64,000 nt of DNA from CAZMNY01 sp964567745 (lineage in GTDB: Bacteria; Planctomycetota; Planctomycetia; Pirellulales; Pirellulaceae): positions 28,876 to 92,875 of the forward strand of contig CAZMNY010000034.1 in NCBI GenBank assembly GCA_964567745.1. The letters are read 5' to 3'. The position numbers and the translations under genes are program-made. The notes under the pieces are model-generated. The model did no database searches and had not been told where the DNA came from. It saw only the letters and a list, made by a program, of their open reading frames with translations. The number at the start of each line of letters is the position of its first letter. The first letter of the stretch is position 1. Shown here one piece after another: positions 8,804-18,687 of this stretch.

Positions 8804-9778
8804 CTAACGTCCGCCTTCTGGCGAACGACGTGGTGCATCGCGTTCGGCAGGACGACGTCGGGGGGCGTCCTCAACGTCGCGTGGGCGATCGGAATCGGAA
8901 CGCCGTGGCGTCGGCCGGTCGCGGAGATTTGCGAATCGTCCTTTGGTGTACCAGTAGATGAATTCGCTCGGACTTAGCTTGTTGTCTTGGCCGGGATTCG
9001 TTTCGGCAAATCGTTCGGTTTGCAGCTTGCGACGCGCATCGCTGATATTGCCGTTCGTCATAGCCAGCCATTCTTCAAGGCCGACAAATTGGTCGCCATT
9101 CTTGTCGTACGCTTTAAACACTTTGCCCGTTTTGGTTCGCTCCCAACCAGCCGCCAAATCGGACGGGCCGTCGACGCGCCGCGGAACTCGCTCACCGTCT
9201 CGAGGGTCACGATCGCTTCGTTCACCGTCGCGCCGTTCTCCGTCGCCCCGGTCTCCTTCGCGCCGGCCTCCGTCGCGCTGCGTTCGTTCACCATCGCGGT
9301 CGCGAGTTCCACGTGTGGTTTGAACGTCACGTCGCAGCGCAGCAACTTCGCGCTGGAGTTGTACGATCATTTGATAAAGAGCCGCTTCGCGTTCGGTTCG
9401 AGGCTTGAATCCGCGAAGCGCGCCGCCATCCGGCGATCGACGTCCGGAATCTCTCTCTGGCGAACGACCTCGACGCAAATCCGCCTCGGGTGATCGTCGT
9501 GCCCCGGCGTCTGCTTCGGGTGATCGACGGCGCCCCGCTTCAGCCTCTGGCGAACGACGTTGTGCTTTGCCTTCCGCCGACTCGCGGCCGCCTCGTTCCG
9601 CTTCCGCTGAACCGCGTTCTCGCTCCTGCGCCGACGCGAGACTCGGTCCGACTCGCGCAACGTTCACGACAGCGACGAGCAAAAGAACGCAGCAACTAGC
9701 GATTCCGATCAACCATGGCTTGCGATTTACTTGCCTCGTCAAGCCAGCCACGTTATCAATACGGCTCGTCGATTTCAT
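8804..9778 (-). CDS. Membrane-anchored Arg/Ser/Pro-rich EF-hand protein
   Basis: 324 aa; GGAG lies 9 nt before the ATG. One hydrophobic segment at about residues 21-45 is a signal anchor or signal peptide. Residues about 70-120 contain repeated RRSPEA-type units. Residues 125-155 form a short helix (EAALYQMIVQLQREVAALRR), followed by an Arg/Asp/Gly-rich stretch to about 205. A canonical EF-hand loop is at Asp225-Glu236 (DKNGDQFVGLEE), with a degenerate second loop around 261-272 (NPGQDNKLSPSE). The C-terminus returns to Arg/Pro/Ser-rich sequence. Planctomycetes encode many such calcium-binding envelope proteins; the partner and role are unknown. The highly charged flanks suggest binding to polyanions or a disordered surface linker. 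Confidence 0.75.
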   Translation of the reverse strand: MKSTSRIDNVAGLTRQVNRKPWLIGIASCCVLLLVAVVNVARVGPSLASAQERERGSAEAERGGRESAEGKAQRRSPEAEAGRRRSPEADAGARRSPEADLRRGRSPERDSGRRSPDGGALRGFKPRTEREAALYQMIVQLQREVAALRRDVQTTRGTRDRDGERTQRDGGRREGDRGDGERRDGERSDRDPRDGERVPRRVDGPSDLAAGWERTKTGKVFKAYDKNGDQFVGLEEWLAMTNGNISDARRKLQTERFAETNPGQDNKLSPSEFIYWYTKGRFANLRDRPTPRRSDSDRPRDVEDAPRRRPAERDAPRRSPEGGR

Positions 9779-10011
9779 TTCTCAATTCTCCATTCAGGAC
9801 ATTGCTGGAAGACAACGCAAGAGTCAGATGCCTGCATCGTAACGGCTTTCGCGCGCGTTGGTGATGCCTGCTGTACTCAAATTTCCTCGGCGCCTACGAG
9901 TTTCGCTTACTCGGTCGAGGACTTGCATTCCAGCTCGACTCCACCGCGAGACTCCTATTCGAGGCGAGACGCGGGTTTCACTCCGAGTTAATCAGCCGGT
10001 ACGTTGCTCTA

Positions 10012-10665
10012 TGATGGTGGCACGGGTATCGAAACCAGTTCAAGAACAGCGAGGCGCCTCCGAGTGGCAAAACGACAACGAACGATTACTGACCAAACTA
10101 GAATCCAATGACTACTTCGTCCCCGCCTATGCCGGACACAAAGGCTGGATCGGCGTGGAACTCGACAAGGGGCTCGGTGGGAGACGATCTACGAGCATGT
10201 TCTCGACGCATACACCGAAATTGCGCCGAGTTCGCTGGCCAAAGGTGTCGACACTCAGTTTGCCGTAAAGGGCCCCACGCGAAGATTCCGCGCGGACGAA
10301 ATTGATCCCGTCAAAAGCAAGCGTGCCAAACAAGTCCTGAAGAAACTTGACGGCTTTTGTTCGACTCTGCCCGAAGCCGCCAAAGCAACACAGTTCGGAG
10401 CGCCCGTCTGGAAAGCCGGCAAGGAGTCTTTTGTCAGCGCGCGTCATTTCACAGGGCGATTGAGCTTGTCGATTTGAGTCGGGTCGAAGCAACAGACTCG
10501 GCTGACCAAGGACCCGCGTTTCCAGATATGCCTAGCACGGAGCACAACGGCTGGATTGATCTCGACGTGCAAGACCACGACGACTGGGATGAAATCCAGC
10601 AGCTAACGCTGGACAACTATTTTCACTTTGCTCTCAAGCGGATGCTTAAAGCGCTCGACGCGTAA
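10012..10665 (+). pseudogene. Decayed protein with two YjbR/MmcQ-like domains
   Basis: Translating in shifting frames recovers pieces of a two-domain YjbR-like protein. The first part has NDYFVPAYAGHKGWIGVELD. A frameshift at about 10170-10180 leads to WETIYEHVLDAYTEIAPSSL, then a linker and KLDGFCSTLPEAAKAT / FGAPVWKAGKESF, the start of a second domain. An in-frame TGA at 10475-10477 falls where the family usually has Trp (SI*VG). Another frameshift near 10525 restores EHNGWIDLDV and FALKRMLKALDA to the stop at 10665. Two frameshifts plus a nonsense codon make functional expression very unlikely. YjbR-fold proteins are small DNA-binding-like proteins of poorly known role. The true 5' end is uncertain. 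Confidence 0.8.
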
Positions 10666-10763
10666 GCGCGCGGTCGGGCCGCAACGATGACTTCGCGTCG
10701 AAGGTCAAAGTCGCAATTCCGTCTGGAAGCGAAACCAATGGAGAGCCGGAAAACACGATCCGC

Positions 10764-12131
10764 CTAAACGTCGATCTCGAATCCCTTACGGTTTTCGCGA
10801 GAGAGGAACGAGTTGGCCTGGTCATCGCCGATGATTTCGCGCTTGGCCGGATCCCAGCGAATGTCTCGGTCGAGCCGCATGGCAATGTTCGAAAGGTGAC
10901 AGATTTCGAGCATGCGGTTGTGAGTCCAGACGTCCGAGATCGGTTGCTTCCGCGACCGCATTCCCTCAATGAAGTTCGCGGTATGGTTCGCGCTGACCTT
11001 GCCGCCGTAAACGGTTTCGACTGCGCCATCGGGGAGAGGATTGTCCTTCAGGTCCTCGACCGGTTTACCCGAGATTCGACCCCGATTGACGAAGAATCGG
11101 CCCTTCGTTCCTTCAAACAGAATGCCGTTATCACCTTCGCTAGTAATAATCATTTCGATATTGTTCGGCATATCGACACGTAGTTTGAATTCAGTCGCTG
11201 CGTTGTAGCGGTCGCCCACCACCGGATGGCCATCCTTATACTCGCACGGCAAAGTGTATTTGATCGGGGCGACTTTGCTCGGTCCCGTTGCGCTGGCGCC
11301 GATGGCCCAGCAAGCGATGTCGACGTGATGGGCGCCCCAGTCCGTCAGTTTTCCGCCGGAGTATTCGTGCCAGTTGCGAAACGCGTAGTGGGCGTTGCTA
11401 TAGAGCGGGACTCCGCCGCCATATCCCTTTCTCATTTCGGGAAGAGCACGATAGGGAACCTTGGGCGCTGGGCCAAGCCAGAAGTCCCAATCGAGTTCCA
11501 TCGGGACCGGCACTTCTGGAATGACTGGCGAGGCCTTCATGCCATTGATGCCGCAAGTCACTTTCTTGACCGTGCCGATTCGCCCGTCCCTTACAAGGGC
11601 CACCGCTTGGAGGAATCGTTGTCCCGATTCGGTTCGCTGCATCGTGCCGACCTGGAACACTCGCCCTGTCTGGCGAACCACTTTTTCGATCAGCTTGCCT
11701 TCATCGATGGTCAACGTCAGCGGTTTCTCGCAGTAGACATCTTTCCCGGCGTGCATCGCTTCAACCGCAACTTTGGTATGCCAGTGATCGGGCGTGGCGA
11801 TCATCACCGCGTCGATGTCTTTCCGCTCGAGGATCTTTCGATAGTCTTTGTAGCCGTCCGGCTTCTTGCTCTGTTTCTTCTGAGCTTTTTCAATGTTGGC
11901 CCCCAACACGTTTGCATCGACGTCGGCAAATGCCGCGAAATCGGCAAACTGAAACGACTTCGACGTAATGGCCCAACCTTGATTCCGCAGTCCGATCGTG
12001 CCGAACACAGGGCGGTCGTTTGCCAACTGGGAAGCGAAACCATCGTGCTGCGAAGCCAGAATAACGCCAGCGGTTCCCGCAGTCACGTTCTGAAGAAAAC
12101 GACGTCGGCTAGTTTGACGAAGATTGGACAT
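10764..12131 (-). CDS. Gfo/Idh/MocA family oxidoreductase, Tat-exported
   Basis: 455 aa. The ATG at 12131 has AAGGA 9 nt upstream and yields a twin-arginine leader (TSRRRFLQNVTAG), so it is preferred over the open frame reaching 12197. The Rossmann half carries DVDANV at the end of beta-2, IATPDHWHTKVAVEAMHAGKDVYCEKPL (the family's EKP motif) and a VFQVGTMQRT segment. The C-terminal half has WGAHHVDIACWAIG. Family members are NAD(P)-dependent sugar or polyol dehydrogenases; many planctomycete copies are exported and of unknown substrate. A second copy lies at 43453-44781. Confidence 0.92.
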   Translation of the reverse strand: MSNLRQTSRRRFLQNVTAGTAGVILASQHDGFASQLANDRPVFGTIGLRNQGWAITSKSFQFADFAAFADVDANVLGANIEKAQKKQSKKPDGYKDYRKILERKDIDAVMIATPDHWHTKVAVEAMHAGKDVYCEKPLTLTIDEGKLIEKVVRQTGRVFQVGTMQRTESGQRFLQAVALVRDGRIGTVKKVTCGINGMKASPVIPEVPVPMELDWDFWLGPAPKVPYRALPEMRKGYGGGVPLYSNAHYAFRNWHEYSGGKLTDWGAHHVDIACWAIGASATGPSKVAPIKYTLPCEYKDGHPVVGDRYNAATEFKLRVDMPNNIEMIITSEGDNGILFEGTKGRFFVNRGRISGKPVEDLKDNPLPDGAVETVYGGKVSANHTANFIEGMRSRKQPISDVWTHNRMLEICHLSNIAMRLDRDIRWDPAKREIIGDDQANSFLSRENRKGFEIDV

Positions 12132-12621
12132 CGAGCGAGATCCTTTTCGAAGCGGGGCAGGGCGGGACCAACAGGCAGGCGAATTCATCCGATCCATGTT
12201 GCCCGGATGGAGCCAATATCACTATCACATTCTAATCATCGCGAGCGAGTATGGACAGCGCTCAGTATCGAGTTATCGACCTGGAGACGACTTCGAGCGA
12301 AAGCGGCACAGGCGCGGATGGGGCGAGAGCGAGACCAACTGCTGGCGAACCTTAGCTCTGGTTGGTCTTGCTAGTTGGTTGAACGCATCCGCTTACCCGC
12401 ACCCCTTAGCGCGCTCCGCGTGAGCCCCCTTTGTTGACACCGCTGTCTTTGCTCGTGCTCGTTGCTCGTTGCTACCAGCGATCGCCGTTCCTCGTTGCAT
12501 GTGTTCCGCGCCGAAAATATGCGCCGCTGCAAAGATTTTTGGCGAAGGTAGCGCGAATGCAAGATTCCTCTGCCCCCATATGATCACACGACGCCTTCTG
12601 ACCGTGAGCGCCATTCTATTT
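12132..12621. other. Intergenic region, no gene seen
   Basis: About 490 bases between the Gfo/Idh/MocA start and the DUF1552 stop. It contains a short irregular run of GCTCGT/GCTCGTTG-like units near 12450-12470 but no open frame with family resemblance or ribosome-binding site. The promoter of the oxidoreductase is expected here. Confidence 0.4.
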
Positions 12622-13941
12622 TTAGACCACCGCGTCGAGCTCGCCGTTGCTATCAGAAAAGCTGTCGACAGGTACGTCGAGTGTTCTGAGCAGCGAAACA
12701 TAGAGGTTGGACAAGGGTATGTTCTCGTTGTTGAGCATGTGAAACGCTCCGTGCTTTAACCCTAGATTCGACCCACCGCAAACCAGCAAAGGGTAATCGC
12801 GATTCACATGCGTCCGACTGTTGCTCGTTCCGTAATAGACAATCGTGTTATCAAGCATTGTGCCACCCGCCTCAGGCGTGTCCGCCAGTTTCTTGATAAA
12901 TTCGGTTATCAATTCCGATTGAAACTTGTCGTAGCCAGCCAGCCCTTTGCCATTCGGGTTTTTCCCAATTCCGGCGTGGGCCATGCTGTGGTGATTTCCA
13001 CCAAGCCCTAGCGTCTGCGGAATGTCGTTCCAAGCGCCGCCAGCCATGCTCTGCAACATGTACGTGACGTAGCGGGTTGTGTCGGTTTGAAATGCGAGAT
13101 AAATCAGTCCGTACATCGCGCGGATAAATGCAGTGGGCTCCTTCACTGTGGCTTCGAACGCGAGATCCTCAGCGCTCACATCGGGCTTTGGCCTGTCGGA
13201 CCAATCTTGCATACGTTCGATGTCCTTCTCGACGTCGCGGACCGAATGCAGGTAGTGCTCGAGCCGTTGCGAATCATCGTGGCCCAGCCGTCGCTTCAAG
13301 TCTCGGTGCGATTCCAAAACACGATCGACCAGCCGCTGACCGCTAGCCAACCGCTGCTTCGCATTCCGCTCAAGCGCCGGATCGGAGTTAAACATCAAGT
13401 CATAGAGTCGGCGAATGTCGTTGGTCGAAGGAATTGGTCGCCCAAAGCGATTGTACGACAGCGTCTTCGATGCTCCCTTGATTCCCAGGCCGCCTTCGTT
13501 GCCGAGCACCAAACTCGGATATCGAGTCTTCTTTCCGTGCACTAAAGCCGCGACTTGGTCGATCGACGGACTCTTAACCGCGTCGCCGATGTTGCTGCCG
13601 GTCAAGAACGAATCTGCCGTGCCATGGCCATTTGAGCGAATGACGCGTGGGTGCTCGAGCCCGTACAGAACCGTCGTTTGGTCGGCAAATTGGTTGAAGC
13701 CGTCCATCGACTTGCCAAACCTCAACTTGCCATCGACCACACGCGGATACCAACTCCACTCGCGCGCTGGACTGTCGTCGTTCAAGGTGATTGCAAAACC
13801 ATGCCCGACATACAGGGCAAGAAACCTCTTGGGTGGATCCGCCATTACATCGGCACCCATGCACTCTAACAACGGCAAGCAAAGCGAGACGCCAGCGCCT
13901 CGAAGCACAGTTCGCCGGTCAACGAGTTGGCTCGCGTTCAT
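12622..13941 (-). CDS. DUF1552 domain protein (Tat-exported)
   Basis: 439 aa with a twin-arginine-like leader (VDRRTVLRGAG ... CLPLLECMG). Characteristic segments include FLALYVGHGFAITLN, YGLEHP, HGTADSFLTG, SIDQVAAL, MTYMLQSMAGGA-like region and LGLGGNHHSMAHAG. DUF1552 proteins are almost always encoded next to a DUF1592/DUF1588-type cytochrome in planctomycetes and relatives, as here. The 5' end overlaps the upstream gene by 23 bp, so the two are translationally coupled. The role is unknown; the fold resembles the alkaline-phosphatase superfamily group that also includes DUF1501. Confidence 0.88.
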   Translation of the reverse strand: MNASQLVDRRTVLRGAGVSLCLPLLECMGADVMADPPKRFLALYVGHGFAITLNDDSPAREWSWYPRVVDGKLRFGKSMDGFNQFADQTTVLYGLEHPRVIRSNGHGTADSFLTGSNIGDAVKSPSIDQVAALVHGKKTRYPSLVLGNEGGLGIKGASKTLSYNRFGRPIPSTNDIRRLYDLMFNSDPALERNAKQRLASGQRLVDRVLESHRDLKRRLGHDDSQRLEHYLHSVRDVEKDIERMQDWSDRPKPDVSAEDLAFEATVKEPTAFIRAMYGLIYLAFQTDTTRYVTYMLQSMAGGAWNDIPQTLGLGGNHHSMAHAGIGKNPNGKGLAGYDKFQSELITEFIKKLADTPEAGGTMLDNTIVYYGTSNSRTHVNRDYPLLVCGGSNLGLKHGAFHMLNNENIPLSNLYVSLLRTLDVPVDSFSDSNGELDAVV

Positions 13942-16573
13942 CTTGAGACGGCTCCGTTGCAGTTTGCGAATGGACGCCGCCCTTGAACAGCGGTGACGTG
14001 GCGATCGCCTTGATCAAGTCGGTCATCCTGTAATCGCGCTTTTCAAACGCCAACTTCAATTGGGCGACCTGTTGTTCGTCCCGGTACGAAAGCCGACGGC
14101 CGATGGCATAGGATAACAGGTGCCGAGAAAATCCAAAAGCAAAATCATCGTTCCGATGCTCGCGCAAGTACCTCTTCAACTCCACCATTCCGTCAACGGA
14201 GCGCCCATCGATCTCCACGTTTTTCACAACAGGAAGTCTCTTCCTGCCGCGTTTCTGCGTAGTGATTTTCAGTATCTCGTTGCGAGGCAGGCCGATGGCG
14301 TCAAATCCTTCCATGGCAATACCCCAAGGGTCGATGTCCTTGTGGCAGTCATAGCAGGTTCCAATACGATGATTCTCGAGTCGTTGCTTTATGGATAACG
14401 CGTCGACCTCAACCGCATCCTGGTCCGCGAGCGCAGGCACGTCGGGAGGCGGATCTGAAGGCGGATTCCCGAGCAGTCGCGAACGGACCCACACACCGCG
14501 GTTTACGGCGTGCGAATCTTGGCCATTGGAATAGGCAAGCAACACCGCTGCCTGCGTCAACACGCCTCCTCGGCCTTTCGGCGACGGCGCGCGGACAAAT
14601 TTGAGGCCGCCCACATTGCTTTCAATCTGATAATGCTCTCCCATTCGTTGATTGATCATCACAAAATCAGAATCCAACAAGTTCAGACAACTCAGGTCGT
14701 GTCGAAGCAGTTCTTTGAAAAGCGCGACGCACTCCGCTTTCATATGGGGCTTCGTCGATGGACGCCACTTGGGGTAATAATTCGGGTCGATTGCGATTTG
14801 ATCGAATGCGGAAAATCCAACCCAAAGCGAAACAAACGATTCCAGAAAACGATCCGAGCGAGGGTCGGCCAAGAGCCGCTCTACTTGCTCAACAAGGAGG
14901 GCATCCGATAGAGCATCGTCCTGATTCGCCAACGACAGAAGCGTCGCGTCCGGGGGACCGTTCCAAAGGAAGAAGGCGAGCCGAGATACGAGTGCCAGAT
15001 TTTGCCTTCGCGGCGCCCCGCCGGAACGCCGCAAGTACAGAAAACGAGGGTCCGACAGGATGACGACCAACGCATTGCGAATCGCCACGAGCTCACTGCC
15101 AGCGGCCTCCAACTCTATGGCGAGAACTCGATCGACATAGGCTGACAGTTCCTCGTCTAATGGCTGTCGCCAAGCGATTGCGGCAAACTCGCGAAGTTTC
15201 GATGGCAACGCGTCACGATCGATCCGATCCCCCGTCACAAATTGTTTGAGAACGGGAGGAGGCCAGCTGCTGCGAAACGGCAAATCGAATTCGATCCGCT
15301 CGATGACGACATGCCCGTGCGACTTCATCACGTCAGCATAGATCGGTTTTGTTTTCCCTTTGTTGCCCGGATGAGCCGCTGCGGGACCGAGGTACGACGG
15401 CAAGAGTCCGCGCTGCGGCCCGAACGCGGAAATCCACTGATCGTCGGGACGAACCAAGTAGACCTCGCCGCTACGATCGGGTTCGCCAAACGCTCGAGGC
15501 AGAGGGAAGCCAACGAGCTTGTTGTTGTTTTGAACCGAGAGAATTCGCCACGACGCGAGCCGCTTTCGCTCGTCCCGTTTGTTTTTCGGCGGAGTCGTCT
15601 CGACAGACTCCAAACTCACGCCAACCCAGTCGCGAACGTTGCCGAACAGTTCGAATTGTTGCGAGCCAACCTGCACGGGCACCGTGATATTCTCAACCAA
15701 CTTGTAAGGCCGCATGAAGCCTTCGTCGAGAAACACCGACAACTCCTGCGAAGTTGCTGCGCCGCCCGTCGCGGGAGGTTCGTTGCGAACCGTAAGTCGT
15801 ATGCGAAATTCGCCTTCCGGACGGTTATCCTTCACGTACATCCGATATTCGTGTTTAGGCGGGAGCGGGATTTCGAATTTGTCGCCCAGCCATTTTGGCC
15901 CCTTGTATAGATTGCGGCGACTGCGCTCCGACATCCCCCAACTCGTCAAGTAGTGTTGCTTCTCCCAGTCGTTTCCGGCAAGACGGTATGCTTCGCGAAC
16001 GTCATCCTCAAGATCGGGTACGGCATCGCCGACCGCCTTGTGCAGCTGCGGGAGATAGAGGTCGAAATAGCCGCCAGAGATGTCGAGCTCTGATTGGACG
16101 GAGTAACCATGTTTGTCGACAGGGTCTTCGATCAAGTGCCCTGATATGTCACGTGAAACATGGAGCAAATCTCGCAGGCTGTTGGCGATCTGTTGATTCG
16201 TCAGCCTCATTAGAGAATCGTGACCAACGGACGAGTCCGATTCGAATCGATCGAGCGACGCCATCGCCGACTCAAGGAACGCTCGCCGCTGCTTGGCCGT
16301 CGGTTGCTTTTCGTCCTCGGGCGGCATTTCGCCTCGTTGAATCTTGTGAACAACGTCCTTCCAAGACTCCGCGTTCGACTTCACGACCGCCGAGTTCAAT
16401 CGATGCAAACGCACATCCCCGCGGTGCGTCTCGTCGTTGTGACACTTGATGCAAAACTCAGTAAGAAACTGTTCCGGCGTTTCGGCGCCGCAACAACCCC
16501 AACCACCGGAGGTAGTCGAGACAAAAAGGGCGACAAACACGGCAAGACAACGCGCGAAAGAATGCGTGGTCAT
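13919..16573 (-). CDS. Planctomycete cytochrome with DUF1587/1592/1588/1585/1595 domains
   Basis: 884 aa from the ATG at 16573, which gives a signal peptide (MTTHSFARCLAVFVALFV). An earlier in-frame ATG at 16654 is possible. A single N-terminal CIKCH heme c motif is followed by LMRLTNQQIANSLRDLL (DUF1587), a region with a carbohydrate-binding-like insert, YVDRVLAIELEA and FLYLRRS (DUF1595/1592), and GVWVRSRLLGNPPSDPPPDVPAL followed by CYDCHKDIDPWGIAMEGFD (DUF1588, with a second CxxCH). The tail is DUF1585-like (RHLLSYAIGRRLS). Exported redox protein of unknown substrate, probably associated with degradation of complex organic matter. Coupled to the DUF1552 gene. Confidence 0.9.
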   Translation of the reverse strand: MTTHSFARCLAVFVALFVSTTSGGWGCCGAETPEQFLTEFCIKCHNDETHRGDVRLHRLNSAVVKSNAESWKDVVHKIQRGEMPPEDEKQPTAKQRRAFLESAMASLDRFESDSSVGHDSLMRLTNQQIANSLRDLLHVSRDISGHLIEDPVDKHGYSVQSELDISGGYFDLYLPQLHKAVGDAVPDLEDDVREAYRLAGNDWEKQHYLTSWGMSERSRRNLYKGPKWLGDKFEIPLPPKHEYRMYVKDNRPEGEFRIRLTVRNEPPATGGAATSQELSVFLDEGFMRPYKLVENITVPVQVGSQQFELFGNVRDWVGVSLESVETTPPKNKRDERKRLASWRILSVQNNNKLVGFPLPRAFGEPDRSGEVYLVRPDDQWISAFGPQRGLLPSYLGPAAAHPGNKGKTKPIYADVMKSHGHVVIERIEFDLPFRSSWPPPVLKQFVTGDRIDRDALPSKLREFAAIAWRQPLDEELSAYVDRVLAIELEAAGSELVAIRNALVVILSDPRFLYLRRSGGAPRRQNLALVSRLAFFLWNGPPDATLLSLANQDDALSDALLVEQVERLLADPRSDRFLESFVSLWVGFSAFDQIAIDPNYYPKWRPSTKPHMKAECVALFKELLRHDLSCLNLLDSDFVMINQRMGEHYQIESNVGGLKFVRAPSPKGRGGVLTQAAVLLAYSNGQDSHAVNRGVWVRSRLLGNPPSDPPPDVPALADQDAVEVDALSIKQRLENHRIGTCYDCHKDIDPWGIAMEGFDAIGLPRNEILKITTQKRGRKRLPVVKNVEIDGRSVDGMVELKRYLREHRNDDFAFGFSRHLLSYAIGRRLSYRDEQQVAQLKLAFEKRDYRMTDLIKAIATSPLFKGGVHSQTATEPSQDEREPTR

Positions 16574-16714
16574 CAGCCGCCGGCTATTTTCTCGCGCGAC
16601 GCCAGGTCTTTTTCCCTGGCGATGAATCATTCGGATGGACATCATGAAACTCATCAGAAAATACGTCTCGGTCGTCTGCCTCTTCGGGACTGAGCAGCTA
16701 GCGGCGCTGAAGAG

Positions 16715-18130
16715 CTACAGCAGCGCCTTGATGCCTTTCGTGAGTTGCGAGTCGATATCGTCATCACAAAAGGCAACGCTCACTTCATAGCCGCCCGCCG
16801 GATACTCTTCCTTAACTGGAATGTACCAGGGGCCGCCGTCACCATAAGCGGCCGTGGCAACAAAGCGACTCTTGCCTCCAACGGATTGTGCCCGAAGTTG
16901 GTATTCAATAAAACACTCGGCTGGCAAGTGCAGCAGCGAGATTTCGTTTATCCTCAGCGAACTAAGGACGATCGGCACTTGCTGCTCAATTCTGCGCAGC
17001 CAGGCGAGCATATAGGATGGCCTGTTTCGCGAAACGACAGAATTATCCATATTGTCGATTTGCTTCTCGATCGCGGCTGCCGAGAGCGTTTTACGCGGAG
17101 TCGGAATGAGCTCGGCAGTCTTCCAATGCAGCGATTCGATCGGCTGCCGCGCAAGCGTTTTCTCGGATGCGACAATACCGTCGTAAACACGCTGAGTCAG
17201 AATTGGCCGAGCCTCTTTGGAGCCATCGTTATATTTGCCGGCTGAGACGTTGCCCGCGCATCCGGTGAAGTAGATGTGGGTGCAATCGGGCTCGTCGTCT
17301 TGCCGTTGCTTTCTGGCAAGTCCAGCGAAGTCGCTCGTACATCGCCCATCGGCATAGTAACTCATTGGATGAGTGGCATAGTAATGACAAGCGACAAGTT
17401 TCGTATCGTTATCGTAGAAGGCGACCGTCTTCATCCAGGGATCGACTAACCCCTCCGTCATGGCTCGCAGCTTCGGGTCGCGACAACTGCTTCCTCGCAT
17501 CCCTTTGATCACGCCGTTTTCGTCGCGATAGATGCGTCGATTCGAGGCGACCTTGTCGACTTTGCCCTGACCGGTCGCAATGTGAGTAACCGGCCGCGAT
17601 GTTTTGAGCGCATCCGCAACGGCCTTCCGGCCGCGCTCAAGACACCTACGAAAGAATTGAACGTCAACGATGTGCGGCAAGTCGCCCTGCGCCGCCACGA
17701 TGCGTTCCGCCTCCAGACACGCGAAGGGCGCGTTGTGTTGGTGGACACAATGAACGGCGACTCGATCCGGCGTCGTGCCCGCCGCATCGGCTAACGCTTT
17801 TCGCCACTGAACGTAGGCGTCGTTGAGTAGCCCAGTCCAATCAACAGCGCAAAGCACGATCGGTTTCCCCGCTCCCAGCAGCACAAAGCCGATTGCGTCG
17901 AGCGAATCATCGACGACTTCAATCGGCTTGATCCAGCCTCCGCAGCAGGAATGACCAATCGGCGGCGTCACATCGAAACGGAAGGGCGCCAATCGCAACT
18001 TGCCCGGTTCGGCCGCCTCACTTTGGACTGCCGAAAGAGTCCAACTCGCCAGAGAGGCAGCCAACGCTCCTCGCATCGCGTCGCGTCGATTTAGAGCAGA
18101 AGAATCGTTCCGATCGCATTGCCTTGACAT
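16715..18130 (-). CDS. Neutral/alkaline ceramidase-like exported protein
   Basis: 471 aa from the ATG at 18130 (AAGGA about 11 nt upstream); the open frame continues to 18184. The leader LNRRDAMRGALAASLASW looks Tat-type. The body begins FRFDVTPPIGHSCCGGW, followed by VLCAVDWTGL, VHCVHQHNAP (metal-ligand-like HxH), HYYATHPMSYY, FTGCAGNVSAGKYNDG and TAAYGDGGPWYIP, all typical of the N-terminal domain of neutral/alkaline non-lysosomal ceramidase-like proteins. In planctomycetes these are numerous and their substrates are mostly unknown, so ceramide hydrolysis should not be assumed. It lies 141 bp upstream of the DUF1592-type gene on the same strand. Confidence 0.85.
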   Translation of the reverse strand: MSRQCDRNDSSALNRRDAMRGALAASLASWTLSAVQSEAAEPGKLRLAPFRFDVTPPIGHSCCGGWIKPIEVVDDSLDAIGFVLLGAGKPIVLCAVDWTGLLNDAYVQWRKALADAAGTTPDRVAVHCVHQHNAPFACLEAERIVAAQGDLPHIVDVQFFRRCLERGRKAVADALKTSRPVTHIATGQGKVDKVASNRRIYRDENGVIKGMRGSSCRDPKLRAMTEGLVDPWMKTVAFYDNDTKLVACHYYATHPMSYYADGRCTSDFAGLARKQRQDDEPDCTHIYFTGCAGNVSAGKYNDGSKEARPILTQRVYDGIVASEKTLARQPIESLHWKTAELIPTPRKTLSAAAIEKQIDNMDNSVVSRNRPSYMLAWLRRIEQQVPIVLSSLRINEISLLHLPAECFIEYQLRAQSVGGKSRFVATAAYGDGGPWYIPVKEEYPAGGYEVSVAFCDDDIDSQLTKGIKALL

Positions 18131-18187
18131 GGCTATTTGCATCCTTCGACTGTGGACGGGGTAGAAGCGAATCGCCAGAGTCATAGC

Positions 18188-18687
18188 CTACCATCCCACG
18201 CCGATCGACGCGCTTGGCGCGAAGAACCGCGCAGCAACGTATCGCCGATCAACAAGGAGTCCAAGCGTCATTGTCCCGGCGGCGACGGATAAGAGAGGCG
18301 TGGAATGTCGATGGTGCCTCGCTCTTTGCGCCCAGGCTGACGGACGAGGAGTCCATGAAGTTGTCCCTACCCCCATCCGCATGGCTCCCCCTTGGACTCA
18401 AACTTGCCGCTAGAGTCGTCGCAATTAAGCTCGGCGCCGCGCCGATACGCAAGTTTTAGAAAGTTGGCTACGCCATAGGCAGCACAGTTTTTCCATTGAG
18501 AATTGAATCCGTGACAGAGCCTGGCTCTGCGCCACGCCGCCGAGCTGATCGCCCCCGCCAGCCTGGTCCGCTGCGGCCTTCAACGCAAGCGCGGTTTCAA
18601 TCTCAGAGTCACGCGGATGGGCTACTTAGAGACATACGCAAGGCGGCGACAAACCCCGTAATCTTTTTCTGGGATTTACGAACACAA
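18188..18687. other. Intergenic region upstream of the sigma-factor gene
   Basis: 500 bases between divergent genes (ceramidase-like on minus, sigma on plus). Short open frames have no family resemblance. It should hold promoters for both sides; no convincing -35/-10 pair was picked out by eye. Confidence 0.4.

Noticed and set aside
12400..12620. Possible small gene or mobile-element remnant
   Set aside because: Open frames are short, without motifs, and no inverted repeats or transposase fragments were found.
16715..18130. Firm call as a ceramidase enzyme
   Set aside because: Only the N-terminal domain type is recognisable and planctomycete members have unknown substrates, so it is called ceramidase-like only.
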